A stretch of 11,440 bases of DNA, taken from assembly GCA_002316675.1 (NCBI GenBank), contig DCDZ01000032.1:33511-44950 (forward strand). Reading direction: 5' to 3'. Positions 6,515 through 11,440 of this stretch are shown in pieces. The notes beneath the pieces are model-generated. The model did no database searches. It was not told the DNA's origin and was given only the letters and a program-made list of their open reading frames with translations. The stretch comes from Tyzzerella sp. UBA1042. Lineage in GTDB: Bacteria > Bacillota > Clostridia > Lachnospirales > Anaerotignaceae. The stretch's first letter is position 1, and each line of letters begins with the position of its first letter. Position numbers and translations under genes: made by a program.

Positions 6515-6537
6515 ACCGCAGCCAATTTGGCGGCGGT
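6515..6537 (-). other. GC-rich hairpin in the flgE-flbD gap
   Basis: Plus-strand bases 6515-6525 (ACCGCAGCCAA) and 6527-6537 (TTGGCGGCGGT) are reverse complements with one mismatch, giving an imperfect palindrome with a very tight turn. On the minus-strand RNA it is followed by UUUACCCUUCUUCUU, pyrimidine-rich but not a clean U-tract. A second small stem, GCGC-AAAAG-GCGC followed by AUUUU, sits at 6560-6572, just 6 nt after the flgE stop. Together they could act as a partial terminator or 3' stabiliser for the hook mRNA; this is inference. The rest of the 6363-6578 gap holds no gene I can support. Confidence 0.5.
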
Positions 6538-6578
6538 CTACGTCTTATGCAGCTAAAATGCGCCTTTTGCGCTATACA

Positions 6579-7511
6579 TTATCGCTTAATATTTACCAAT
6601 TCTTCCAACATCTCATCGGTAACGGTAATAATTCTTGTATTCGCCTGGAAACCTCTTTGTGTTGTGATCATATCTGAAAATTCCTTTGCCAAATCCACAT
6701 TCGACATTTCTAAGCCAAAATTCAAAATTTGGCCTGTTGTACCTTGGGTGGGCTCAAAGGGCATAACCTCGCCAGTGTTTTCACGAATGGAGTAATATGG
6801 CCCTTGAGATTTTTCCAAGGCATTGGGGTTTGGCACATTTGCAAGGGCAAGCACGCCTACGGTTACCGTTTTTCCATCGGGGCCAGTACCTGTAATCTCA
6901 CCGTTCTTGGAAATACTGATGCTGTTCAGCTTCATCGGCGTGCCGGTAGTATCGCCATCGGCAACAATGTTTCCTTCTGTGTCCACCCTAGGCACCGTCA
7001 TAGGTACAAGGTTTTCGGTGTCCAGATTTCCATCCGTTCCATATTTATAGCCATAAACCACGTTTCCACTGCCATCAACCAAATATCCACCGCCATCAAA
7101 GTTAAAATTACCCACTCTGGAAAGCTTGAACTTGGACATTTCTTCCGAAATTCCCACAGGATCCTCGGTATCTATCTCTGTGCTCATCCCTTTTTCGCCT
7201 AAAATGAAAAAGCCCTCACCATCAATCATGCAATCTGTTGCGCTGTCTGTTGGTGCATATGCCCCGCTTGAAAACATCAAGTCAATGGTTCCCACCTGAG
7301 AACCATACCCAACCTGAGAAGGGTTTGTGCCACCATAAACGTCACCGCCGTCGCTTGAAGATGAGGTTGTTTGATATATGGATTCTTTAAAGGTTACTCT
7401 GCTTGATTTATAACCATAAGTATTTACATTTGCAATATTATTACCGATAACATCCATCTTTTGCTGATGGGCACGAAGCCCGGCAATTCCTGAAAACATT
7501 GATTTTACCAT
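6579..7511 (-). CDS. flgE: Flagellar hook protein FlgE (short form)
   Basis: A 310-residue axial protein of the hook/rod family. The N-terminal rod motif is clear: SMFSGIAGLRAHQQKMDVIG, then NNIANVNTYGYKSSRVTFKE (residues 4-43). The C-terminal motif is MSNVDLAKEFSDMITTQRGF and QANTRIITVTDEMLEELV (about 269-306). The middle is the SRVGNFNFDGGGYLVDGSGN hook core (131-150). FlgE is exported by the type III system and polymerises on the rod under the FlgD cap. At 310 residues it is shorter than enteric FlgE (about 400), with less of the outer domain, as in B. subtilis. FlgG-like rod proteins share the termini, but position after flgD supports hook. The ribosome binding site AAGGAAGGAG lies about 10 nt upstream. 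flgD ends 88 nt before it. Confidence 0.93.
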   Translation of the reverse strand: MVKSMFSGIAGLRAHQQKMDVIGNNIANVNTYGYKSSRVTFKESIYQTTSSSSDGGDVYGGTNPSQVGYGSQVGTIDLMFSSGAYAPTDSATDCMIDGEGFFILGEKGMSTEIDTEDPVGISEEMSKFKLSRVGNFNFDGGGYLVDGSGNVVYGYKYGTDGNLDTENLVPMTVPRVDTEGNIVADGDTTGTPMKLNSISISKNGEITGTGPDGKTVTVGVLALANVPNPNALEKSQGPYYSIRENTGEVMPFEPTQGTTGQILNFGLEMSNVDLAKEFSDMITTQRGFQANTRIITVTDEMLEELVNIKR

Positions 7512-7599
7512 ACTATAAAATCTCCTTCCTTGTTACACCCACGTTTTATTTGAAAGAATCAACTGTATTGCATAAATCCTGTAAATTTCATTTTGCCTT

Positions 7600-8067
7600 T
7601 TATAGATCGCCTTCTCCTGTGGAAGCCGCTTCCGGCTCCTTGTCAGGCAGCTTACCCACCGCCATAATCGAGGATAAGGCATAGCTTTTTCCATCTACGA
7701 AAACAACCTGCTGCCCGGCATACATCCCCGTGCCGGTGACTGTTCCGTAAATTTCCGTGATGGTTCCGCTGCTGCTCACCTGCCCGACAGTCACATCCTT
7801 GCCCACCAAAGAGGCCGCATAGGAGATCAACGAAACGTTTGTAATATCCGTAATGGCCTGCATGGTAGACATCAGTGTTAATTGGCTCATAAACTCGCTG
7901 GTGTCCATAGGGTTTGTCATATCTTGATTTTGCAGCTCCGACGCCAAAAGCTTGAAAAAGTCATCCATATCCAAATAACTTTTCCCCGTTGCCTGCGTGG
8001 TCAAGGACGAAGCGCTTGTAGCAGTGCTGCCGGAAATATTCATCATATAGTCATTCATCCCAGACAT
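7600..8067 (-). CDS. flgD: Flagellar hook capping protein FlgD
   Basis: A 155-residue scaffold protein that caps the growing hook and is not kept in the mature flagellum. The family motif is FFKLLASELQNQDMTNPMD at residues 37-55, followed by SEFMSQLTLMSTMQAI and the SLVGKDVTV segment (86-94). The C-terminal beta part is short (about 95-140), giving a compact Firmicutes-type FlgD without a large Ig-like domain. An acidic tail ends the protein. The start at 8067 is 2 nt after the fliK stop, and its GGAGG is formed by the last codons of fliK, so the two are very likely translationally coupled. An ATG three codons in is possible but further from the ribosome binding site. Confidence 0.95.
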   Translation of the reverse strand: MSGMNDYMMNISGSTATSASSLTTQATGKSYLDMDDFFKLLASELQNQDMTNPMDTSEFMSQLTLMSTMQAITDITNVSLISYAASLVGKDVTVGQVSSSGTITEIYGTVTGTGMYAGQQVVFVDGKSYALSSIMAVGKLPDKEPEAASTGEGDL

Positions 8068-8069
8068 CC

Positions 8070-9242
8070 TTATACCTCCATACCATCTATATTCTCAATG
8101 CCTAACCGCAATTTCTGTGCAAAATCCATGTCTGCCTGTGCCTGTTCTTTTCTTCTGCCATTGCCATCTCCCTGATGCCGCCCTTGGCCTTTGCCGTCAA
8201 AATCTTCATTGCCGGTATTTTGTGCTTCCGCTTTTTCATACTGAATATTTACATTGGCCTCTTGCATGAGGCTAGACTGCACAACTTTAGACAGGGAGTC
8301 TAAATTTGCAGACAACAAGGCTTTGGTTCCTTCGTTGCTGCACTGCAAATCCACAGAAATTCTTCCGTTATCTATGGAAAATTCCACATTAATTTCGCCT
8401 AATTCCTTTGGATTTAGCTTGATACTTACTTTTTGTATTTCATTGTTGATTTTTTCAACAACCATGTTGCCGATCTCTTTTGCAACCTGTTCCCAAGAAG
8501 AATTTAAGGCCGTATCTCCCACCTTAATCATCACTGTGCTTTCCTCAGCATTTCCCCCGGAGATGGGCTTTGCCGCCGCCCCAACAGCCTCACTGCCTGG
8601 CATTTCTTTCTCTTGGGACAAGGGGACTGCCTTTTCGTTGGGCTCAAGAACCTGTTTTGTCTCCGTCCCCTCTTGGGAATGATTGCTTGCTGCATTCACA
8701 GTACGATCCTGACTATCCTGTCCGGGCAATTGCCGGAGCTGTGCTTGTTCTTCGCCTTCTTGCTGAGGCTGTGCTGTATACGCCAGAGGGGCTGTGCCGC
8801 CGGCCTGCTTTTGCGGTACTGTGGCAGGTGTTGTTTGGGAAAGATTGATTGCCGCTTCCTTAACACCAACGAGTACCTCACCGTTTTGCGTTTCTGTTAA
8901 AAGAGGATCTTCAGAAACAGCTTGTCCCACCGAGTCTTGTATTGCCTTTGCCAATTGCATGGGGTCGATTCCCCCTTGTGGCAAAAGGAATAAACCCACT
9001 TGGCCAATCTCTCTGCTATCCTCTTTCGAGGCTTCTTCATCACCTTGTGTAGCAGTCGGATTTTTTGCTTTGTCCGTAGGCTTATTCTCCACAGCTTTCC
9101 CGTTATAATCAGAAGATTTTTTTGAGGATGCATTTTTTATCATATCCTTAAAACTATCCTCCCCTTTGCCGTTCTTTGCTTTCATCTCTAGCTTACTGTT
9201 TTCCGGAATGGATTTGTGTACCGAAACAGAAGTAGTATTCAA
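8070..9242 (-). CDS. fliK: Flagellar hook-length control protein FliK
   Basis: A 390-residue secreted ruler protein that stops hook growth and switches export to late substrates. The N-terminal two thirds (about 1-235) is low-complexity, rich in Lys, Glu, Gln, Ser and Pro, as is normal for FliK. The C-terminal Flg_hook domain is about 245-336, with VSIKLNPKELGEINVEFSID (272-291) and a following ANLDSLSKVVQSSLMQEANV helix-strand segment. The last 50 residues are polar (QGRHQGDGNGRRKE). The start is TTG at 9240-9242, supported by GGAGGT 6 nt upstream and by absence of a nearby in-frame ATG. It is the first gene of the operon in this window; the usual preceding fliJ is absent, replaced by a long AT-rich gap. 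Confidence 0.93.
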   Translation of the reverse strand: MNTTSVSVHKSIPENSKLEMKAKNGKGEDSFKDMIKNASSKKSSDYNGKAVENKPTDKAKNPTATQGDEEASKEDSREIGQVGLFLLPQGGIDPMQLAKAIQDSVGQAVSEDPLLTETQNGEVLVGVKEAAINLSQTTPATVPQKQAGGTAPLAYTAQPQQEGEEQAQLRQLPGQDSQDRTVNAASNHSQEGTETKQVLEPNEKAVPLSQEKEMPGSEAVGAAAKPISGGNAEESTVMIKVGDTALNSSWEQVAKEIGNMVVEKINNEIQKVSIKLNPKELGEINVEFSIDNGRISVDLQCSNEGTKALLSANLDSLSKVVQSSLMQEANVNIQYEKAEAQNTGNEDFDGKGQGRHQGDGNGRRKEQAQADMDFAQKLRLGIENIDGMEV

Positions 9243-9377
9243 GCAACCACCTCCTTCATTATTTTTCCTTGCATCCTTACAAGCCCATTGCTTCTATCAT
9301 CTCGAAATAAATTCCAAAAATCAATTCATTGTATTAATATAAACATCTGCCCAATAAAAGCTTTTGTTTATTAATAA

Positions 9378-9407
9378 ATAATCATTTTTTATGCATATCT
9401 TTGTCAA
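9378..9407 (-). promoter_or_regulatory. Candidate sigma-A promoter for the flagellar operon (weak)
   Basis: On the minus strand a perfect -35 box TTGACA lies at 9407-9402, followed 18 nt later by GATTAT (9383-9378), which matches four of six consensus -10 bases. Transcription would begin near 9370, leaving a leader of roughly 125 nt before the fliK TTG. The -10 is poor and AT-rich DNA gives chance matches, so this is only a candidate. Confidence 0.3.
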
Positions 9408-9723
9408 GATATGCTAATTTTAGCTAAGAATATATTAATACTAGCATAATAAACCATGCTTTTCAATAGAAAGCCCACGCATTTAATAACATTTAATAAT
9501 TAGATTTTGAATAATTATTATATAACCAGAAGAAATTGTGATATGTATCTTTTTGTATTTCTTACGCTTTTGTATTTATGCACTATCTATGAGAAAAAAG
9601 ATCGAATTTTCAAGCTGTTTTAGCAAAAATATCTTTGTTTTGATTTATGCAGCAGTAATATAACGGCAAAACGCTGTTTTTTAGTGATTTAACATTTTTT
9701 TTACATAATCGAAACGGAATTGT

Positions 9724-9752
9724 TTGACAAGCTATCTATATCCATGTAGAAT
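9724..9752 (+). promoter_or_regulatory. Strong sigma-A promoter for tRNA-Arg
   Basis: TTGACA at 9724-9729, a 17-nt spacer, and TAGAAT at 9747-9752 form a near-consensus housekeeping promoter. The expected start near 9759 is about 10 nt before the mature tRNA 5' end, a normal short leader. Confidence 0.88.
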
Positions 9753-9768
9753 ATATAGTGCAACTTAA

Positions 9769-9841
9769 GCACTCTTAGCTCAGGGGATAGAGCGTTCGGC
9801 TCCGGACCGAAAGGCCGCAGGTTCAAATCCTGTAGAGTGCA
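9769..9841 (+). tRNA. tRNA-Arg (anticodon CCG)
   Basis: A full cloverleaf can be drawn by eye. The acceptor stem pairs GCACTCT (9769-9775) with AGAGTGC (9834-9840), with discriminator A at 9841. The D stem is GCTC/GAGC. The anticodon stem TTCGG/CCGAA encloses loop CTCCGGA with anticodon CCG at 9802-9804, which reads the arginine codon CGG. The T stem GCAGG/CCTGT encloses TTCAAAT. CCA is not encoded, so it must be added after transcription. The gene has its own promoter and terminator and is transcribed alone, away from fliK. Isoacceptors with CCG are usually single-copy and read a rare codon in low-GC Firmicutes. Confidence 0.96.
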
Positions 9842-9846
9842 GAAAG

Positions 9847-9886
9847 AAAAAACCCCTAGAAATCAAGGTTTCTAAGGGGTTTTTCT
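9847..9886. terminator. Bidirectional intrinsic terminator between tRNA-Arg and Mn catalase
   Basis: Arms AAAACCCCTAGAAA and TTTCTAAGGGGTTTT pair with a single bulged A around the loop TCAAGG. T-runs follow on both strands (TTTTT on plus near 9880-9884; TTTTTT on minus near 9852-9847). It starts a few bases after the tRNA and is about 65 nt past the stop of the convergent catalase gene, so it likely ends both transcripts. Confidence 0.92.
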
Positions 9887-9952
9887 TTATTTATAATATG
9901 CAGAAATATATATTTTTTCAATTTGGTGTCTTACTAGAATCTTCAACACCAT

Positions 9953-10630
9953 TTAAGCATTTGGATTGTTAAAACTTGGCGGATTAGCCTTTGTATCGCC
10001 AAATGCATTGATTGGAGAAGGGCTTGACAGATCAAAATAAATTCTGGAATCTTTTGTAACTCCGAAATCTTTATTAGACCCTGTATCCTGTACTTTATTA
10101 AAAGCTTCACGGAACAAAGCGTTGTGAGCTTCTTCTCTGTTAAGAAGAAAATCAATAGTATCCTTGACTTTTTTATCATCAATTTGACGGTATAGGTATT
10201 CATATACTACCTTTGCTCTCTGTTCTGAAGCTATGTTGGATAGAAGATCAGCACAAAGGTCACCAGTTACAGTGACATAATCACCTGTCCAAGAATATCC
10301 TGAAGAATTAATAAGTCCGGGATTAAGCCCCAATATAACATGGCTTTGAATTTCGCCAGAGCCTACAGCCGATGCATCAACGTCATGTCCATTCAGCAGA
10401 TTAATGGTTTGACCCACCATTTCCATATGACTTAATTCTTCAGCCGCAATATCAAGAAATAAATCTTTAATTTGTTGATCTTTAATGCGGAAACTCTGAG
10501 ACATATATTGCATAGCCGCTTTAAGCTCACCGTTGCCGCCACCTAATTGCTCCTGTAGTAAAACCGCATATTGGGGATTAGGTCTTTCTATGCTTACGGG
10601 ATGTAATAGCTGTTTTTCATGTTTAAACAT
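9953..10630 (-). CDS. Manganese (non-haem) catalase, CotJC-like
   Basis: A 225-residue four-helix-bundle protein of the dimanganese catalase family, which converts hydrogen peroxide to water and oxygen. All five expected metal ligands can be placed: E35 (GGNGELKAAMQY), E65 and H68 (AAEELSHMEM), E136 (ASEQRAK) and H169 (NREEAHN). The spacing of E136 to H169 equals that recalled for the Lactobacillus plantarum enzyme (E148 to H181). The C-terminal tail after about 195 is rich in Ser, Pro and Asn (YFDLSSPSPINAF). The size and sequence resemble clostridial catalases related to the spore coat protein CotJC; a spore location is inferred only. GAGGAG lies about 10 nt before the ATG. It is monocistronic here; no cotJA or cotJB is visible in the 10.6-11.4 kb flank. 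No clear promoter was identified. Confidence 0.93.
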   Translation of the reverse strand: MFKHEKQLLHPVSIERPNPQYAVLLQEQLGGGNGELKAAMQYMSQSFRIKDQQIKDLFLDIAAEELSHMEMVGQTINLLNGHDVDASAVGSGEIQSHVILGLNPGLINSSGYSWTGDYVTVTGDLCADLLSNIASEQRAKVVYEYLYRQIDDKKVKDTIDFLLNREEAHNALFREAFNKVQDTGSNKDFGVTKDSRIYFDLSSPSPINAFGDTKANPPSFNNPNA

Positions 10631-10807
10631 TTATAATTCACTCCTCTCGTCTAGGTATTATTCTCGATTTTGAAAATACTATTCAGAGAAGCCGGATACT
10701 TAGTATTAAAACAAATACAATTCTTCAGACTAGTAACAAAAGTATAGGAATCAATAATCTTATCCTACAATAATTTCTGATGGGGATTTTAAGAAATTAT
10801 GCTATAG

Positions 10808-11044
10808 AAATACCGATTTTTTTTAATAGAAAAGAAAACAAACTCTAACATAGAAGAGAAAACATTTAAAACTCCTGTAGTTACTTTACATTGGTTTTTT
10901 GGCGCCAAATCATTTTATATATATTCTTATGAGTTAATTGAAGACAATGAATTAGTTCATGCAAGTAGTTTTGTACCAGTTACTGTTACATCCAGGTTTC
11001 ACAATGGTAACTGGACGATTACAAAAATTTTTGAACCAGCTTAA
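10808..11044 (+). pseudogene. Start-less open frame, likely 3' fragment of a broken gene
   Basis: The plus frame is open for 78 codons from after a TAG at 10805 to the TAA at 11042-11044, with no ATG, GTG or TTG start in frame. The latter part looks like real protein: FYIYSYELIEDNELVHASSF, then VPVTVTSRFHNGNWTITKIF and EPA. The pattern of alternating strands with VPVTVT and NGNWTITK vaguely recalls the C-terminal end of small secreted or lipoprotein-like proteins of gut Clostridia, such as those near M56-type peptidases, but I cannot assign a family. The missing 5' part and AT-rich surroundings suggest decay after deletion. It could instead be an accidental open frame, as stop codons are rarer by chance over only 78 codons. 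Confidence 0.4.
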
Positions 11045-11081
11045 TCATTGTTTACAAAATAATCATATGAAAGTACTTGAA

Positions 11082-11136
11082 TTGACAACATCATAATTAT
11101 AGAATACGAAATAGTCTCCAATTATGATGTTGTCAA
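11082..11136. repeat. Perfect 17-bp inverted repeat with 21-nt spacer
   Basis: TTGACAACATCATAATT (11082-11098) and its exact reverse complement (11120-11136) flank a 21-nt spacer. It lies between the convergent ends of the plus-strand fragment and the minus-strand small gene. Neither side is followed by a T-tract, so it is not a standard intrinsic terminator. It may be a remnant of a small mobile element, a regulatory RNA stem or a factor-assisted terminator; the sequence does not decide. Confidence 0.9.
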
Positions 11137-11195
11137 ACTACTATGAGTATTTGCTGAGATTCTGCTCCCAATTTTTTTATAATTTATCTCATATT

Positions 11196-11360
11196 TTATT
11201 TTTTCTTCTCTAAATACCTTGTTACTAATGCCATAGCACGAAGCATATCATCCGTCGGATCCATCTTGTTTTTATCAGAGAAACAACCTTTATCCTGCAT
11301 ATCCTTCACCATAGGCTTTGCCCATGTGGGCACTTCATGCAATGTGTTATATTTTTTCAT
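11196..11360 (-). CDS. Small 54-aa protein, similar to those beside phage-type amidases
   Basis: A short minus-strand gene with a strong AAGGAGG site about 7 nt before its ATG. It begins MKKYNTLHEVPTWAKPMVKD, continues MQDKGCFSDKNKMDPTDDML and RAMALVTRYLEKKK. The order V-P-x-W-A-K-P-x-V-x-x-M-x-x-K-G, then D-P-T-D-D-M-L-R, resembles small proteins or C-terminal modules that accompany N-acetylmuramoyl-L-alanine amidases in clostridial phages and their hosts (pattern of the type P-x-W-A-x-x-x-V-x-x-L-x-x-K-G ... L-T-x-D-M-x-R). The link to cell-wall lysis is inferred from memory of this pattern; a biochemical role is unknown to me. No signal peptide or membrane segment is seen. The start overlaps the stop of the upstream frame in ATGA, suggesting coupling to a preceding gene. 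Confidence 0.8.
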   Translation of the reverse strand: MKKYNTLHEVPTWAKPMVKDMQDKGCFSDKNKMDPTDDMLRAMALVTRYLEKKK

Positions 11361-11440
11361 ATTTCTTCCTCCTTAAATTCATCCGGCACCTTTAACCACC
11401 GGTAGTGTCAAGAGTTATGCGCAAATTGGTTTGCAGTCTC
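11357..11440 (-). other. Edge sequence: possible interrupted end of an upstream gene
   Basis: On the minus strand, one frame from the right edge reads ETANQFAHNS, then TGA at 11410-11408, then HYRWLKVPDEFKEEEI and TGA at 11359-11357. The second stretch looks protein-like and its stop overlaps the ATG of the 54-aa gene (ATGA), as coupled genes do, but the upstream TGA blocks the frame. It may be the damaged 3' end of an amidase-like or other gene, or only chance. A second frame (ending LRITLDTTGG then TAA at 11394-11392) is equally possible. Only 80 bases are available, so no product is named. Confidence 0.25.

Larger units (their letters stand above)
9243..9768. other. 526-bp AT-rich intergenic region between fliK and tRNA-Arg
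   Basis: No gene of reasonable quality is visible on either strand. The region separates the divergent fliK operon (leftward) and tRNA unit (rightward), so both promoters should lie here. Visible details: direct repeat TTTTGTATTT at 9551-9560 and 9568-9577; a small palindrome GCTAA-TT-TTAGC near 9413-9424; inverted ATGCTA/TAGCAT at 9411-9416 and 9442-9447. Given the base composition these may be chance. No sigma-28 type site (TAAA with GCCGATA) was found upstream of fliK. No remnants of fliJ or fliI were recognised. Confidence 0.7.

Noticed and set aside
9277..9300. Seven-codon frame (MIEAMGL) upstream of fliK as a leader peptide
   Set aside because: It has no ribosome binding site and no run of regulatory codons, and no attenuator stem pair follows.
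9551..9577. Direct repeat TTTTGTATTT, two copies, as an operator
   Set aside because: The composition is nearly all A/T with simple T-runs; a 10-bp match is easily chance here.
9769..9841. tRNA-Arg 3' end as an active integration site
   Set aside because: No repeat of the 3' part of the tRNA and no integrase gene is seen in the window.
1..11440. CRISPR array, insertion sequence or defence operon
   Set aside because: No regularly spaced repeats besides the fliY minisatellite, and no transposase, nuclease or reverse transcriptase motifs were seen.

Overview
The window looks like a low-to-moderate GC, endospore-forming, flagellated Clostridia, probably of the Lachnospiraceae/Anaerotignum type. 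Four things point there: a Firmicutes-style flagellar gene order, FliY (a CheC-like phosphatase fused to a FliN domain) in place of plain FliN, a short FliP without signal peptide as in Bacillus, and a CotJC-like manganese catalase next door. The genus is an inference; nothing in the window fixes it.

Positions 1-9242 are one long leftward (minus strand) flagellar operon. In transcription order it reads fliK, flgD, flgE, flbD (swrD), motA, motB, fliM, fliY, cheY, fliO, fliP, fliQ, and the first 19 codons of fliR, which runs off the left edge. It encodes hook-length control and hook assembly (FliK, FlgD, FlgE), the stator and its torque helper (MotA, MotB, FlbD), the rotor switch with its CheY signal and CheY-P phosphatase (FliM, FliY, CheY), and the core of the type III export gate (FliO, FliP, FliQ, FliR). 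Start codons include a clear TTG (fliK), a clear GTG (motB) and a possible CTG (fliO). The operon is unusual in having long gaps between genes (about 70 to 216 nt), several with a GC-rich hairpin. It lacks fliL between motB and fliM, and lacks the small gene usual between flgD and flgE. It also starts at fliK; the flgB-fliJ block that normally precedes fliK is not here.

Positions 9243-9768 are a 526-bp AT-rich gap without a recognisable gene, holding at best a weak candidate promoter for the flagellar operon. At 9724-9888 there is a compact rightward unit: a near-consensus sigma-A promoter, a tRNA-Arg(CCG) gene without encoded CCA, and a strong, probably bidirectional terminator that also serves the convergent manganese catalase gene (9953-10630, minus strand), in which all five expected metal ligands are present.

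The right end (10631-11440) is AT-rich and looks like accessory or decaying DNA. It holds a start-less 78-codon reading frame on the plus strand that resembles the 3' end of a broken gene, and a perfect 17-bp inverted repeat around a 21-nt spacer with no T-tract. It ends with a 54-aa minus-strand gene with a strong ribosome binding site, resembling small proteins found beside phage-type cell-wall amidases, preceded at the edge by an interrupted reading frame. No complete new defence or mobile system is visible. The most unusual items are the internal switch-type motif and perfect PPTPE repeat array in FliY, the hairpin-bearing gaps in the operon, and the 17-bp inverted repeat.
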